Notes: generated from the sequence alone by a model not told the origin. A DNA stretch of 64,000 nt from Acidovorax sp. (GCF_016783915.1 NZ_JADHVT010000007.1:1-64000), one strand, 5' to 3'; positions 24,595 through 34,585 are shown, counted from the first letter of the stretch. Numbers and translations: made by a program.

Positions 24595-25050
24595 ATGTCG
24601 CAACACAGCGCCCGCCTGCCCTACCACCAACTGTCGTCCAAGGCCTTCATGGGCCTTGTCAACGTCTCTGAAACCGTCAAGAAAGGCCCCCTGGGCACAC
24701 GCCTGGCCGAGCTGGTCTTCTTGCGTGTCTCGCAGATCAACGGCTGCGCCTACTGCATGGACATGCACTGGAGCGCACTGGTCAAGGACGGCGCCGACCC
24801 GCGCCACCTCAACGCCGTGGCCGGCTGGCGCGAGGCACCGTTCTTCAGCGAACGCGAACGCGCCGCCTTCCGCTGGGCCGAGATCATCACCGCCACGCCC
24901 CACAGCGACGCAAATGATGACGAATACGCCAAGTTGAAGGCCCTGTTCTCCGACGCCGAGATTTCCGACCTGGGCTTTGCCATCGCCGTCATCAACGCCT
25001 GGAACCTGCTGAACGCGGGCATGCGCGCATCGATTCCGCAGGCCGCCTGA
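24595..25050 (+). CDS. Carboxymuconolactone decarboxylase / AhpD-like protein
   Basis: A 151-residue protein with the AhpD-like fold. The redox-active CxxC appears as CAYCMDMH near residue 58, with the expected His three residues after the second Cys, so a peroxidase or thiol-redox role is likelier than true decarboxylation. The start at 24595 is favoured by AGGAG ten bases upstream; an in-frame ATG six codons earlier overlaps that ribosome site. It sits behind an ECF41 sigma factor and its own ECF41 promoter; this protein family is the usual partner of ECF41. It probably acts in oxidative or electrophile stress, which is inferred from family and context. Confidence 0.9.
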   Translation: MSQHSARLPYHQLSSKAFMGLVNVSETVKKGPLGTRLAELVFLRVSQINGCAYCMDMHWSALVKDGADPRHLNAVAGWREAPFFSERERAAFRWAEIITATPHSDANDDEYAKLKALFSDAEISDLGFAIAVINAWNLLNAGMRASIPQAA

Positions 25051-25121
25051 CCGCTGGCCGATGAAGGACCCATCGGCCCGTGAGCCCAGCCGCGGTGGTT
25101 TGAATCATAAAATTTGTGCCA

Positions 25122-25173
25122 AAACGGCCGATTGCGCTAGTGAAACAAGCTCATACCGCTATCAATAGTGAAG
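25122..25173. repeat. Dispersed intergenic palindromic repeat, copy 5
   Basis: Reverse orientation. On the minus strand it reads ATTGATAGCGGTATGAGC and then TTTCACTAGCGCAATCGGCC. The first half-block is diverged; the second is intact. Confidence 0.65.
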
Positions 25174-25280
25174 CAAAGCCCTCTGTATCTGGTCCCTGGT
25201 GTAGCCTGCCTGACAGACCCGGCCGTCGCCCCGCCCTACAGTGGAGTCTTCTCACCCCACAACAACGGAGACTCCACACC

Positions 25281-26051
25281 ATGCTCAATATCCCCTCGCT
25301 GCAGGACAGCGTCAGTCCCGAAGAATGGCAACTGCGCTGCGACCTGGCAGCGTGCTACCGGCTCGTCGCGCTGTACGGCTGGAGCGACCTGGTTTTCACC
25401 CACATCAGTGCCAAGCTGCCCGAGTCGGTGTCGGGGCCCGAGCACCACTTCCTCATCAACCCCTACGGCCTCATGTTTGATGAGATCACGGCATCGAGCC
25501 TGATCAAGGTGGACATGGCGTGCAACAAGCTGCACGACTCACCCTTCCCCGTCAACCCGGCAGGCTTCGTGATCCACAGCGCCGTGCACGAGGCCCGGCC
25601 CGAGGCCGGCTGCGTGCTGCACACCCACACACGCGCCGGCGTGGCTGTCAGCGCGCAAAAGGGCGGCGTGCTGCCCATCAGCCAGCAAAGCACCTTTGTG
25701 CTGGGCTCGCTGGCGTACCACGAGTACGAAGGCGTGGCCTTCCGCGACGAGGAGAAGCCGCGCCTTCAGGCCGACCTGGGCGAAGCCAACTTCCTCATGC
25801 TGCGCAACCACGGGCTGCTGACGGTGGGCAAGACGATTGCCGACGCATTTTTGTCGATGTACACCTTCGAGAACACCTGCCGCATCCAGATCGACGCGCA
25901 GGCCGGCGGCGAACTCACGCAGGTGAACCCGCAGATCGTGAGCGGCGTGGCCCAGGCCATGCGCGTGCAGACCGGCGGCCTGGGCGGCGCCTTTGCCTGG
26001 CCCGCGCTGCTGCGCAAGGTGCAGCGCGACCTGCCCGGATACGACAGCTGA
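25281..26051 (+). CDS. Class II aldolase/adducin family protein
   Basis: A 256-residue protein. ACYRLVALYGWSDLVFTHIS with the following FLINPYGLMFDEIT is the family N-terminus, and the metal-binding His pair is in VLHTHTRAGVAVS, with a further His in LRNHGLLTVGKT. In true class II aldolases (fuculose-phosphate aldolase type) these His residues bind Zn; many bacterial members of this subgroup have unknown substrates. I placed the start at 25281 (MLNIPSLQD) because the upstream in-frame region coincides with a dispersed repeat. No operon partner is obvious. Confidence 0.88.
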   Translation: MLNIPSLQDSVSPEEWQLRCDLAACYRLVALYGWSDLVFTHISAKLPESVSGPEHHFLINPYGLMFDEITASSLIKVDMACNKLHDSPFPVNPAGFVIHSAVHEARPEAGCVLHTHTRAGVAVSAQKGGVLPISQQSTFVLGSLAYHEYEGVAFRDEEKPRLQADLGEANFLMLRNHGLLTVGKTIADAFLSMYTFENTCRIQIDAQAGGELTQVNPQIVSGVAQAMRVQTGGLGGAFAWPALLRKVQRDLPGYDS

Positions 26052-26061
26052 CGCGACCCCT

Positions 26062-26104
26062 CCCGCTGCACCACGCAGCGGGCGCCGGGGTTGCGCCCCG
26101 GCGC
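26062..26104. other. Two consecutive GC hairpins after the aldolase gene
   Basis: CCCGCTGC...GCAGCGGG (8-bp stem) is followed at once by GCGCCGGGG...CCCCGGCGC (9-bp stem). They start 10 bp past the aldolase stop. Neither has a T-run, so they may act as a Rho-assisted terminator or message-stabilising structure. Confidence 0.45.
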
Positions 26105-26166
26105 CTGCAAGAATCCGGCGCAGCGCATAGGATCGGCAGTTTCCGACCGTTTTCAAGGACCGATCC

Positions 26167-26775
26167 ATGAAGCTCTACTACTCCCCCGGCGCCTGCTCCC
26201 TGTCTCCCCACATCGCCCTGCAAGAGGCCGGCCTGGCCTACACCCCCGTGCTGGCCAGCACCAAGAGCCACAAGCTGCAGGACGGCACCGACTACTACAC
26301 CATCAATGCGCTGGGCTACGTGCCCGTGCTGGAGCTGGACAACGGCGAGCGCCTGCGCGAAGGCCCGGCCATCGTGCAATACATTGCCGATCAGGTGCCC
26401 GACAAGCAGCTCGCCCCGGCCAACGGCACCCTGGCGCGCTACCGCCTGCAAGAGTGGCTGACCTTCGTCGGCACCGAGCTGCACAAGGGCTTCAGCCCCC
26501 TGTTCAACCCCGCCACCCCCGAAGAGTACAAGCCCATGGTGCGCGAGCGCCTGCTGCAACGCCTGCAGTGGGTGGATGGCCAGCTCGCCGGCAAGCAGTA
26601 CCTGATGGGCGACCAGTTCACCGTGGCCGACGGCTACCTGTTCACCGTGACCAACTGGACCCAGCCCACCAAGCTCGATATCTCCGGCCTGGCCAACCTG
26701 GCGGCCTACCGTGAACGCGTGGGTGCCCGCCCCGCAGTGCAAGCCGCGATGAAGGCCGAAGGCTTGCTGAAATAG
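26167..26775 (+). CDS. gstA: Glutathione S-transferase, beta class
   Basis: A 202-residue enzyme of typical length. The N-terminal thioredoxin-like domain starts MKLYYSPGACSLSPHIALQE, with the Cys at residue 10 that defines beta-class GSTs, and continues with the cis-Pro motif GYVPVLEL and EGPAIVQYIAD (the Ser/Glu glutathione contacts). The C-terminal helical domain carries LTFVGTELHKGFSPLF with the conserved His near residue 105 and the GDQFTVADGYLF motif (N-capping box). It conjugates or transfers glutathione to electrophiles and may also act as a peroxidase. It stands alone between the aldolase and a repeat-containing convergent region. Confidence 0.92.
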   Translation: MKLYYSPGACSLSPHIALQEAGLAYTPVLASTKSHKLQDGTDYYTINALGYVPVLELDNGERLREGPAIVQYIADQVPDKQLAPANGTLARYRLQEWLTFVGTELHKGFSPLFNPATPEEYKPMVRERLLQRLQWVDGQLAGKQYLMGDQFTVADGYLFTVTNWTQPTKLDISGLANLAAYRERVGARPAVQAAMKAEGLLK

Positions 26776-26880
26776 GGACACCCCCTGAGGCGCTGCGCGC
26801 CCTCCCCCCTCCCCCCGCTCTCGCTACGCGGGCAGGGGGACAATGCCCTCGCTGCGGGGCGGCCCTTGCTCGGCGTTCCT
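26776..26880. repeat. GC-rich intergenic repeat, second family, copy A
   Basis: This holds CACCCCCTGAGGCGCTGCG and then CCCCCGCTCTCGCTACGCG with GGGCAGG. Both blocks recur in reverse orientation at 29572-29647. It fills the gap between the gst and MFS genes, which converge. Confidence 0.55.
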
Positions 26881-26946
26881 GGCCTAGGTCCCGCCAGTAT
26901 CGATTGGGAGCGCGCAGCTCGACGCGCGGCCAAAACTCCAGTTGCG

Positions 26947-28173
26947 CTACAGCGGCTTCTGCCGCCAAGCCACCAGCGCCCCCACCCACAACGCGCAGGC
27001 CGAGAACACCAGCCCGCGCGCCAGGCCCCCGGGCCCATCGGCAATCCAGCCCACCACCGTGGGCCCCACGATCTGCCCGGCCGCAAACACGATGGTGAAC
27101 GCGCTGATTCCGCTGGCCCACAGCGCCTGCGGCAGGTTGTGCCGCACCAGCGCTGTGGTCGATGCCACCACCGACAAAAACACCCCGCCAAACAGCAGCC
27201 CCGACGCCAGCACCACCGGCCACGCGCCCGTGATGGCGGGCAGGATGGTGGCCAAGCCCAACAGCGCATTCAAGCGCGCCAGTGCCTCGCCGCCCCGGCT
27301 GCGGTCCAGCAGCCCGGCCCAGATGCGCGACGACAGCACCACGGCCAGCCCCAGCAGGGCATAGAACAGCGTCACCTCGCCCGCACCCCGACCCTGCTCG
27401 CGCAGCAGCGCCACCACAAAGGTCATGTAGCCGATATAGCCCACGCCAAACAGGCCATAGCCCAGCAGCGCAGGGGCCAGCGCCCGCCAGCGCACCCGCT
27501 CGGGCACTGCGGCCGCAGGTGTGCTCCCGGGTGCGGCCGCCACGGGTGCGGACAGCCCGTTCAACACCCGCGCAGGCCACAGCAGCGCCACCGTGGCCGC
27601 CACGCAGGCCAGCGCCAGCGCGCACCAGGCCCAGGTCCAACCATGCGGCGCAGGGGCCACCGCCAGCACCGCAGGCACCAGCAAGGCCGACAGGCTGATG
27701 CCCCAGCCCGTGCCGCCGTAGTACAGGCCCAGCAACAAACCGCTGCGCCCCGGCACCTGGGCGCCCAGCCGCGCCGCCAGCAGGCCACCCGCAATGAACA
27801 CCAGCGCACTGGCCCCACCGGCCAGCAGGCGCTGCACCAGCAAGGGCACCGCCTGCGTGAAGAATCCGCTCAGGCCCATGAACACCGTGGCCATCACCGC
27901 ACCTGCCACCAGCACCGCCCCCGGGGCCACACGCCGCAACAGCAAGGGTGTGGCCAGAGCGCCCAGCAGATAGCCCAGCGCGTTCACCGTGTTCATGCCG
28001 CCCGCCAGCGTGTACGACCAGCCCAGGTCTTCCCGCATGGGCGGCAACAACAAGGCATAGGCAAACCGCGTGATGCCCAGCGAGATGGCGGCGCCCATCG
28101 ACAAGGCCACGGCCAGCCACAAGCTGCGCAACGGGGAGACGGGAAACGGTGCGGAGGGCAGTGGCAAGGGCAT
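26947..28173 (-). CDS. YbfB/YjiJ family MFS transporter
   Basis: A 408-residue inner-membrane transporter with about twelve hydrophobic segments. The N-terminal GAAISLGITRFAYALLLPPM motif and the AGGMNTVNALGYLLGAL stretch that follows are the recognised start of the YbfB/YjiJ (DUF1228) MFS family; a mid-protein GYGLFGVGYIGYMTFVVALL is also typical. The start at 28173 (MPLPLPSAPF) is chosen over an in-frame Met 34 codons upstream because the upstream segment is polar and not family-like. Substrate unknown. It is divergent from an Old Yellow Enzyme gene with 170 bp between. Confidence 0.86.
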   Translation of the reverse strand: MPLPLPSAPFPVSPLRSLWLAVALSMGAAISLGITRFAYALLLPPMREDLGWSYTLAGGMNTVNALGYLLGALATPLLLRRVAPGAVLVAGAVMATVFMGLSGFFTQAVPLLVQRLLAGGASALVFIAGGLLAARLGAQVPGRSGLLLGLYYGGTGWGISLSALLVPAVLAVAPAPHGWTWAWCALALACVAATVALLWPARVLNGLSAPVAAAPGSTPAAAVPERVRWRALAPALLGYGLFGVGYIGYMTFVVALLREQGRGAGEVTLFYALLGLAVVLSSRIWAGLLDRSRGGEALARLNALLGLATILPAITGAWPVVLASGLLFGGVFLSVVASTTALVRHNLPQALWASGISAFTIVFAAGQIVGPTVVGWIADGPGGLARGLVFSACALWVGALVAWRQKPL

Positions 28174-28343
28174 GGCGGTCCATTCTCGTGCAACGGCCGC
28201 AGCGCCGCTGGCGCGACAGACTGAGCGATCAGCTAACACAAAACCTGTGCCCTTGTTGACACAAGTGCGCTGCACGTTTTGCGCTGCAGCATTAAGCTGT
28301 AAGGCTGCTTTTTTTGCACATCGTCTTTCTCAGGACTCTCACC

Positions 28344-29447
28344 ATGACCTCTTTGTTTGAACCCACCCGCGCAGGCGACCTCCAGCTGGCCAACCGCATT
28401 GCCATGGCACCGCTCACGCGCAACCGCTCACCCGAGGCCATTCCCACCGACCTGGTCGCCACCTACTACGCACAGCGCGCCAGTGCCGGTCTCATCATCT
28501 CCGAAGCCACCGCGATCAGCCCGCAAGCCCAGGGCTATGCCGACGTGCCCGGCCTGTACGGCACCGAGCAACTCGACGGCTGGAAGAAAGTGACCCACGC
28601 CGTGCACGCGGCAGGCGGCAAGATCGTGGTGCAGTTGTGGCATGTGGGCCGTGTGTCGCACACCGACCTGCAACCCGGAAACGCAGCACCCGTGGCGCCC
28701 TCGGCCGTGCAGGCCAACACCAAGACTGTGCTCATCAAGGACGGCGTGCCCACCTTCACGCCGACCTCCATGCCCCGCGCGCTCGATGCCGAAGAGATCC
28801 CCGGCATCGTGCAGGACTACCGCCATGCCGCACGCAACGCCATTGCCTCGGGCTTTGACGGTGTGGAGATCCACGCGGCCAACGGCTACCTGATCGACCA
28901 GTTCCTCAAGACCGGTGCCAACCAGCGCACCGACGACTACGGCGGCAGCATTGCCAACCGCGCCCGCCTGCTCCTCGAAGTGACCCGCGCCATCGTCGAG
29001 GAAATCGGCGGCGGCCGCACCGGCATCCGCCTGTCGCCCGTCACCCCTGCCAACGACATCGTGGACGCCGACCCACAGCCCCTGTTCGACCACGTGGTGC
29101 GCCATCTGGGCCCGCTGGGCCTGGCCTACATCCACATCATCGAAGGCGCCACCGGTGGCCCGCGCGAGGTGGAAGGTCGCCCGTTTGACTACGCCGCCCT
29201 CAAGGCCGCCTACCGTGCGGCGGGTGGCAAGGGCGCGTGGATGGTCAACAACGCCTACACCCGCGAGCTGGCCGATACCGCCCTGGCCCACGGTGCAGAC
29301 ATCGTGGCCTTTGGCCGGCCCTTCATTGCCAACCCCGACCTGGTGGCGCGCCTGAAAGCCAACGCCCCACTCAACGAGGTGAACCGCGCCACGCTGTATG
29401 GCGGCGGTGCCGAGGGGTACACGGACTACCCGGCGCTCAGCGCCTGA
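28344..29447 (+). CDS. Old Yellow Enzyme family alkene reductase (NemA-like)
   Basis: A 367-residue FMN-dependent TIM-barrel oxidoreductase. The start at 28344 (MTSLFEPTRAGDLQLANRI) fits the family. Landmarks are MAPLTRNRS (FMN contact), ISPQAQGY, VQLWHVGRVSH, DGVEIHAANGYLIDQFL with the catalytic His-x-x-Asn pair, and DIVAFGRPFIANPDL at the phosphate-binding end. The enzyme reduces activated C=C bonds (N-ethylmaleimide, enones) with NADPH. In relatives it is controlled by a TetR-type NemR; none is adjacent here. The 3' end runs into a gene-free stretch holding the second repeat family. Confidence 0.94.
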   Translation: MTSLFEPTRAGDLQLANRIAMAPLTRNRSPEAIPTDLVATYYAQRASAGLIISEATAISPQAQGYADVPGLYGTEQLDGWKKVTHAVHAAGGKIVVQLWHVGRVSHTDLQPGNAAPVAPSAVQANTKTVLIKDGVPTFTPTSMPRALDAEEIPGIVQDYRHAARNAIASGFDGVEIHAANGYLIDQFLKTGANQRTDDYGGSIANRARLLLEVTRAIVEEIGGGRTGIRLSPVTPANDIVDADPQPLFDHVVRHLGPLGLAYIHIIEGATGGPREVEGRPFDYAALKAAYRAAGGKGAWMVNNAYTRELADTALAHGADIVAFGRPFIANPDLVARLKANAPLNEVNRATLYGGGAEGYTDYPALSA

Positions 29448-29571
29448 GACTGCGGGATAAAGCCAAAGCTGCTGTGCTTGGCACACGCCGGGTGAAACTG
29501 GCGCTGCCAAGGCACGCGGCCACCGCGCAAGGGCCGCCAAGCGGCTTAGGCAGCGCTGCGCTTGCGTGCGC

Positions 29572-29647
29572 TGGCGGCGTCCCACTGCCCGCGCAGCGCA
29601 GCGTAGCGAGAGCGGGGGGAAGCGGCGAAGCCGCTCAGGGGGGTGAA
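29572..29647. repeat. GC-rich intergenic repeat, second family, copy B
   Basis: This is the reverse-orientation partner of copy A. On the minus strand it gives CACCCCCCTGAGCGGCTTCG followed by CCCCCGCTCTCGCTACGCTG and GCGGGCAG. It lies between the convergent Old Yellow Enzyme and hemerythrin genes and overlaps the last hemerythrin codons. Confidence 0.55.
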
Positions 29648-30222
29648 CCCAATCCTATCGGGCTCGGCGCCCGCATCACGATGCGCGTGAACAACCGGTC
29701 GTACGCCGCGTCGCGCGACTTGCCCGGGGCCAGCGGGTTGGTGTTGCTGGCAAAGGCCGCGTCGATGGCGGCCCAGTCGCCCGGCTGCAGGGTCTCCTGG
29801 GCGGCGGGCAGCACCACGGTTTCTTCCAGGCGCATGTGTTCCAGGTAAAAGCGGATGTAGCGCTCCAGCGCCTGCGCAAACGCCTCGCGGCGCGCATCGC
29901 CCATCAGTTCCCAGCCCAGCAGCAGGTGCTGCAACTCGCGCACCGCCGCCTCACCGCCCGCGTGGTCGCGCTCCAGCTGCGCAATGGCCTCTGCCGCCTG
30001 AGGTGAGCGCTCCGCCACCCTGGGGAACAGCCACTGCGACTCCTTGGGGTGGTGCTGGCGCTCGGGAAACTCGTCGATGTAGAACAGCATGGCCCGCATC
30101 ACGTCAAAGAACGCAGCAGGTTCGTCACCCGGGCCCTGGTCCAGCATCAGGCGCAGCGAATGCAGCACCGCCGCGAGCGACGCATGCTCCTCGCGAATGG
30201 TTCGCAGACTGATCGACGGCAT
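29635..30222 (-). CDS. Hemerythrin-domain protein
   Basis: A 195-residue protein with a four-helix hemerythrin-like domain. The His and acidic ligands of a diiron site are in place: REEHASLAAVLHSL in helix 1, YIDEFPERQHHPKESQWLF in helix 2, LERDHAGGEAAVREL in helix 3, and FYLEHMRLEETVVLP in helix 4. The start at 30222 (MPSISLRTI) begins right at the domain; the frame is open upstream without similarity. Such cytoplasmic proteins bind O2 or NO or handle iron. The C-terminal residues (APSPIGLGSPP) are encoded by a dispersed GC-rich repeat and are probably not conserved. Confidence 0.88.
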   Translation of the reverse strand: MPSISLRTIREEHASLAAVLHSLRLMLDQGPGDEPAAFFDVMRAMLFYIDEFPERQHHPKESQWLFPRVAERSPQAAEAIAQLERDHAGGEAAVRELQHLLLGWELMGDARREAFAQALERYIRFYLEHMRLEETVVLPAAQETLQPGDWAAIDAAFASNTNPLAPGKSRDAAYDRLFTRIVMRAPSPIGLGSPP

Positions 30223-30433
30223 GGCGCACTCCCCAGGTTCAACAAGACCACAAGGGTGCCACGCGCGCACGGGCGCGCCCATGACGCATGTCAATAAGAG
30301 TGGCTGACTAAACCCAGCGAAGCGGCCCTGGCGAGGCGTTCCGTCGCAGGCAGTGCAGGCGGTAAGGCAAGACGGCACAACGACGCCAGGGGATTTTTGC
30401 TAGCCACTCGCAACCGCCGGGCAGCTTCGCCCA
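30223..30433. other. Gene-free stretch before the chemoreceptor terminator
   Basis: Together with the terminator this is a 314-base gap between two minus-strand genes. I see no ORF with protein character, no repeat copy and no recognisable RNA. It should contain the promoter of the hemerythrin gene, but no clear -35/-10 elements stand out. Confidence 0.35.
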
Positions 30434-30434
30434 C

Positions 30435-30468
30435 AAAAAAGCCCCGCTGACCAGGCCTGCGGGGCTTG
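30435..30468 (-). terminator. Rho-independent terminator of the chemoreceptor gene
   Basis: On the minus strand AAGCCCCGC, an 11-nt loop, then GCGGGGC and TTTTTT. It lies about 70 bp past the chemoreceptor stop codon. Confidence 0.85.
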
Positions 30469-30536
30469 TGGGAGAGACGCTGAACAGGGCCCGCGCCAAT
30501 CAACGGCGCACGGCCCGCAAGCAATCAGTGACTCGG

Positions 30537-32204
30537 TCAGTGCGTCAGGCGCGCCTGCGCGGGGCCTGATGCCAGCGCCTGGGGTTGCTGCCCTGCATAC
30601 GGTGCGGCCACTGCGCCGCTGTGGCCGTAGCCGGCCGCCGATTCGGCCAGACGGAACTGCTGCACCACGTGCGACAGACGCGCCGCCTGCTCGCGCAGCG
30701 ACTCGGCCGCAGCGGCAGACTCTTCCACCAGCGCGGCGTTCTGCTGCGTCATGCGGTCGATCTCGCCCACCGAGCTATTCACCTGGCCGATGCCGGCCGA
30801 CTGCTCGGACGCTGCCGCCGTGATCTCGCCAATGATGTCGCCCACGCGCTGCACGCTGCTCACGATGTCCTTCATGGCCGTGCCGGCTTCTTCCACATGG
30901 CGCACGCCGCCGTCCACGGCCGTCACGCTACTCTGGATCAGGCCCTTGATGTCGCTGGCCGCTGCCGCGCTGCGCTGCGCCAGGCTGCGCACCTCGCTGG
31001 CCACCACGGCAAATCCCCGGCCCTGTTCGCCCGCACGGGCGGCTTCCACCGCCGCGTTCAGCGCCAGGATGTTGGTCTGGAAAGCAATCGAGTCGATCAG
31101 GCCGATGATGTCGCCGATCTTGCGGCTCGATGTCGAGATCTCGTGCATGCTGGCCACGGCCTGCTGCACCACGCCACCGCCATGCGTGGCCATCTGCGAG
31201 GCCGAAGCCGCCAGCTGGTTGGCCATCTGCGAGGACGATGCCGTCTGCTGCACCGTGGACGTGAGCTGTGACAGCGAGGACACGGCCTCCTGCGCGTTGC
31301 TGGCCGTCTGCTCGGTGCGCTGCGACAGGTCCTGGTTGCCCGTCGCGATCTCCTGGCTGGCGGTGGCGATGTTCCCGCTGGCATCACGCACCTGCGCCAC
31401 CAGCGCGCCCAGGCCCTGCTGCATGTCGCGCAGCGCGCGCTGCAGGTCAGCCACCTCGTCCTTGCCCTCGGCCGCAATGTGCTGCGACAGGTCGCCACCA
31501 GCAATGGCCTGCGCCATCTTGCGTGCGTCTTCCAGCGGACGGCAGATGGAGTTCATGTTCATCAGCGTGGTGGGCACCACCACCACCACCGTGATCAGCA
31601 CGGCCAGCACAAACAGCCACTTGGTCTGGTTGGACACCTCACCTTGCTGCGCCACGGCCTTGCTGACCTCATTGCGCAGCACGGTGTCCAGCTCGGTCAT
31701 CAACTTGTCGGCCTCGGCAAACTCGGCCACCGCCTTGCCGCTCATGCGGTTGGCAATGGTGGCTGTGTCGTAGCCACCGGCCTCCAGCTGGCGGGCAACA
31801 TGCGCAAACAGCTCGCGATAGCTGTCGAGCTTGGTGATGATGTTGCGCACCACCACGTTGTCGGCATCGTCCGCGCCTTCCAGGAACGTCCCTGCGATCT
31901 TCTTGGCCTTCTCATGGCTCGCCAGCCACTTGGTGTGCGCAGCCTTCACCGCCTCGGGCTTTTCGTAGCCGATGATCATGTCCTTCTCGAACTGGCGGAT
32001 GGCCCCCATCTCGCCACGCAGCTCGGCCATGGTGCTCACCTTGACGAACGCGTTGTCCATGAAGTTCTGGCTCATGTCATGGATGCGGAACATGCCCAGC
32101 ATGCCCGCCCCCCCCAGCAGTCCCAGCAGGCCCAGCACCACGCCAATAGCACCCAGCATGCGCAAACGTATGGTGAACTGCCGCATGAGCGAGAAGAGAT
32201 TCAT
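30537..32204 (-). CDS. Methyl-accepting chemotaxis protein
   Basis: A 555-residue inner-membrane chemoreceptor. TM1 spans about residues 14-38; a 150-residue periplasmic four-helix sensor follows (the [20 protein letters not shown] stretch lies inside it); TM2 is [20 protein letters not shown] (about 193-212). HAMP is at about 213-265 ([20 protein letters not shown]), then the cytoplasmic hairpin whose tip reads [20 protein letters not shown], contacting CheA/CheW. Class 36H-type length. The C-terminal tail lacks a pentapeptide tether for CheR. The ligand is unknown. It is followed by a good terminator and has no che genes nearby. Confidence 0.95.
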   Translation of the reverse strand: MNLFSLMRQFTIRLRMLGAIGVVLGLLGLLGGAGMLGMFRIHDMSQNFMDNAFVKVSTMAELRGEMGAIRQFEKDMIIGYEKPEAVKAAHTKWLASHEKAKKIAGTFLEGADDADNVVVRNIITKLDSYRELFAHVARQLEAGGYDTATIANRMSGKAVAEFAEADKLMTELDTVLRNEVSKAVAQQGEVSNQTKWLFVLAVLITVVVVVPTTLMNMNSICRPLEDARKMAQAIAGGDLSQHIAAEGKDEVADLQRALRDMQQGLGALVAQVRDASGNIATASQEIATGNQDLSQRTEQTASNAQEAVSSLSQLTSTVQQTASSSQMANQLAASASQMATHGGGVVQQAVASMHEISTSSRKIGDIIGLIDSIAFQTNILALNAAVEAARAGEQGRGFAVVASEVRSLAQRSAAAASDIKGLIQSSVTAVDGGVRHVEEAGTAMKDIVSSVQRVGDIIGEITAAASEQSAGIGQVNSSVGEIDRMTQQNAALVEESAAAAESLREQAARLSHVVQQFRLAESAAGYGHSGAVAAPYAGQQPQALASGPAQARLTH

Positions 32205-32323
32205 GATCTGTCGTCCTTGATATAGCTATGCCAATGCGACCGCAGCCAACCCCCCCGGGGCCACAGATTCGCAACAAATCGTTGCAGTTTGCCAGACATC
32301 GATGACCGCGCTGTACGTATTTA

Positions 32324-34585
32324 TCACATGCGCCACCGCTTGAGTAAGAGGGCATTCGCCATCACGCTCACCGAACTCAGCGCCATGGCCGCCCCTGCCA
32401 CCACCGGGCTCAGAAAGCCCAGCGCCGCCAGCGGAATGCCCGCCACGTTGTACGCAAACGCCCAGAACAGGTTCTGGCGGATCTTCATCACCGTGCGGTG
32501 CGAAATATCGAGCGCTGCGGCCACCAGCATCGGGTCGCCCCGCATCAGCGTGATGCCCGCCGCGTGCATGGCCACGTCGGTGCCGTTGCCCATGGCCATG
32601 CCCACATCGGCAGCAGCGAGCGCCGGGGCATCGTTAACGCCGTCGCCCACCATCGCCACTTGATGGCGCTTGCCATCAGGCCCTTGTTGCAACGCCACCA
32701 CCTTCGCGGCCTTGTCGCCCGGCAGCACCTCGGCCATCACCTCGCCCGCGTCGGGGTCCAGCCCCAGGCGCCGGGCCATCGCCTCGGCCGCGCCCCGGTT
32801 GTCGCCCGAGATCATCACGGTGCGGATGCCACGCGCCTTCAGCGCAGTCAGCGCCTCGCGTGCACCGGGCTTGGGTTCATCACCAAAGGCCATCAGTGCA
32901 CGAAGCGCCAACCCTTCGGTCACGCGCTGGGCCACAGCCGACACGGTGGCGCCATCGTTCTGCAACTGCTGTGCCCGCGCTGACAGCGCCCCCATGTCCA
33001 CCCCCAGCTCCTGCATCCAGCGCAGGCTGCCCACCAGATAGCTCTGGCCATCCACCTCACCCTCGGTGCCGCGCCCAGGCACGGCGCGCACGTCCTGCGC
33101 GGTGGCCACGCGGATCTTCCGCTCGCCCGCAGCCACCACCACGGCACGCGCCAGCGGGTGTTCGCTGCCGCTTTGCACCGCAGCCACCGCCGCCATCACG
33201 GCCGTAACGTCCAGGCCGGGCACCACCTCAAACGCCGTCAACCGGGGCTGCCCCACCGTCAGCGTGCCGGTCTTGTCAAAAGCCACCACATCCACCTTGT
33301 GGGCCAGCTCCAAGGCTTGCACATCCTTGATCAAAATGCCGTTCTTTGCTGCCACGCCCGTGCCCGCCATGATGGCCGCCGGTGTGGCCAGCCCCAGCGC
33401 ACAAGGGCAGGCAATCACCATCACGGCCACAGCGTGGATCAGCGCGGCCTCCATGCCCACGCCCATCCACAGCCAGCCCAGCAACGTGGCCAGCGCCACC
33501 ACCAGCACCACGGGCACGAAGATGGCCGACACCTGGTCCACCAGGCGCTGGATGGGCGCCTTGGCCGCCTGCGCGTCTTCCACCAGCCGGATGATCTGGG
33601 CCAGCACCGTCTCGGCGCCCACGGCCGTCACCGCCATCACGATGCGGCCATCGCCGTTGATCGAGCCACCCGTCAGCGCCGCGCCCACATCGCGCGCCAC
33701 GGGCAAGGGCTCACCCGTCAACATGGATTCATCCACCTGCGTGTGGCCCTCGTGCACCGTGCCATCCACGGGGATGCGCTCGCCGGGCCGCACCACCAGC
33801 TGGTCGCCCACCAGCACCTCGGCCACCGGCACATCCACCTCGCCATCTTTGCCCAGCAGGTGCACTACATCCGGCCGCAGCGCATGCAGCGCGCGGATGG
33901 CGGCCGTGGTCTGCCGCTTGGCGCGCGACTCCAGCCACTTGCCCAGCAACACCAGCGTGACCACCACGGCCGACGCCTCAAAGTACAGATGCGGCACATG
34001 CCCTGGGTGATCGGTGGGCGCCGTGAGCCACAGCCACATCGACAGGCCCCAGCCCGCACTGGTGCCCAGCGCCACCAGCAAGTCCATGTTGCCGCTCAGC
34101 GCCTTGGCCGCATGCCAGCCCGCCTTGTAAAAGCGTGCCCCCAGAATGAACTGCACCGGCGTGGCCAGCACAAACTGCACCCAGGCCGGCAACATCCAGT
34201 GCTGGCCGAACAGGTCACCGATCATGGGCAACACCAGCGGCGCCGACAGCAGCAGCCCGATGCCCACGGGCATGAAGCCCGCCCAGGGCGACAGGTCTTC
34301 CGGTGCATCCTCCTGCCCCGCCGCACGCGGCTCGTAGCCCGCATTGCGCACCGCGCGGCGCAGCAGTGCCTCCATGGCGGCAGCATCGGCGCCCACGCTG
34401 GTGGCAAAGGCAATGCGGGCGGATTCGGTGGCCAGGTTGACCGAGGCCTCCTGCACGCCCGGCACCTTGCGCAGCGCACGCTCCACGCGGCCCACACAGC
34501 TTGCGCAGGTCATGCCGGAAATGCCCAGGTCCAGCGAGTGGACGGACTCGGGCGCGGTGTTGGGGGTTGTGGTGATGGTGTTCAT
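32324..34585 (-). CDS. copA: Copper-exporting P1B-type ATPase CopA
   Basis: A 753-residue Cu(I) exporter of the inner membrane. One N-terminal heavy-metal domain holds [10 protein letters not shown] (near residue 25). Eight transmembrane helices follow the P1B pattern. The ion site CPC is in [13 protein letters not shown], the actuator loop has TGEP, the phosphorylation site is DKTGTLT, the HP motif is in [10 protein letters not shown], and the hinge is GDGVND. The start at 34585 (MNTITTTPN) is favoured; an in-frame Met 14 codons upstream lies inside the promoter. A MerR-type promoter with a 19-bp spacer sits directly upstream, and copZ-cueR are divergent, so copper induces the locus through CueR. 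Confidence 0.96.
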   Translation of the reverse strand: MNTITTTPNTAPESVHSLDLGISGMTCASCVGRVERALRKVPGVQEASVNLATESARIAFATSVGADAAAMEALLRRAVRNAGYEPRAAGQEDAPEDLSPWAGFMPVGIGLLLSAPLVLPMIGDLFGQHWMLPAWVQFVLATPVQFILGARFYKAGWHAAKALSGNMDLLVALGTSAGWGLSMWLWLTAPTDHPGHVPHLYFEASAVVVTLVLLGKWLESRAKRQTTAAIRALHALRPDVVHLLGKDGEVDVPVAEVLVGDQLVVRPGERIPVDGTVHEGHTQVDESMLTGEPLPVARDVGAALTGGSINGDGRIVMAVTAVGAETVLAQIIRLVEDAQAAKAPIQRLVDQVSAIFVPVVLVVALATLLGWLWMGVGMEAALIHAVAVMVIACPCALGLATPAAIMAGTGVAAKNGILIKDVQALELAHKVDVVAFDKTGTLTVGQPRLTAFEVVPGLDVTAVMAAVAAVQSGSEHPLARAVVVAAGERKIRVATAQDVRAVPGRGTEGEVDGQSYLVGSLRWMQELGVDMGALSARAQQLQNDGATVSAVAQRVTEGLALRALMAFGDEPKPGAREALTALKARGIRTVMISGDNRGAAEAMARRLGLDPDAGEVMAEVLPGDKAAKVVALQQGPDGKRHQVAMVGDGVNDAPALAAADVGMAMGNGTDVAMHAAGITLMRGDPMLVAAALDISHRTVMKIRQNLFWAFAYNVAGIPLAALGFLSPVVAGAAMALSSVSVMANALLLKRWRM

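Noticed and set aside
30223-30536. A c-di-GMP or other riboswitch upstream of the hemerythrin gene
   Set aside because: No conserved riboswitch core could be recognised; the only strong structure is the terminator of the chemoreceptor gene on the minus strand.
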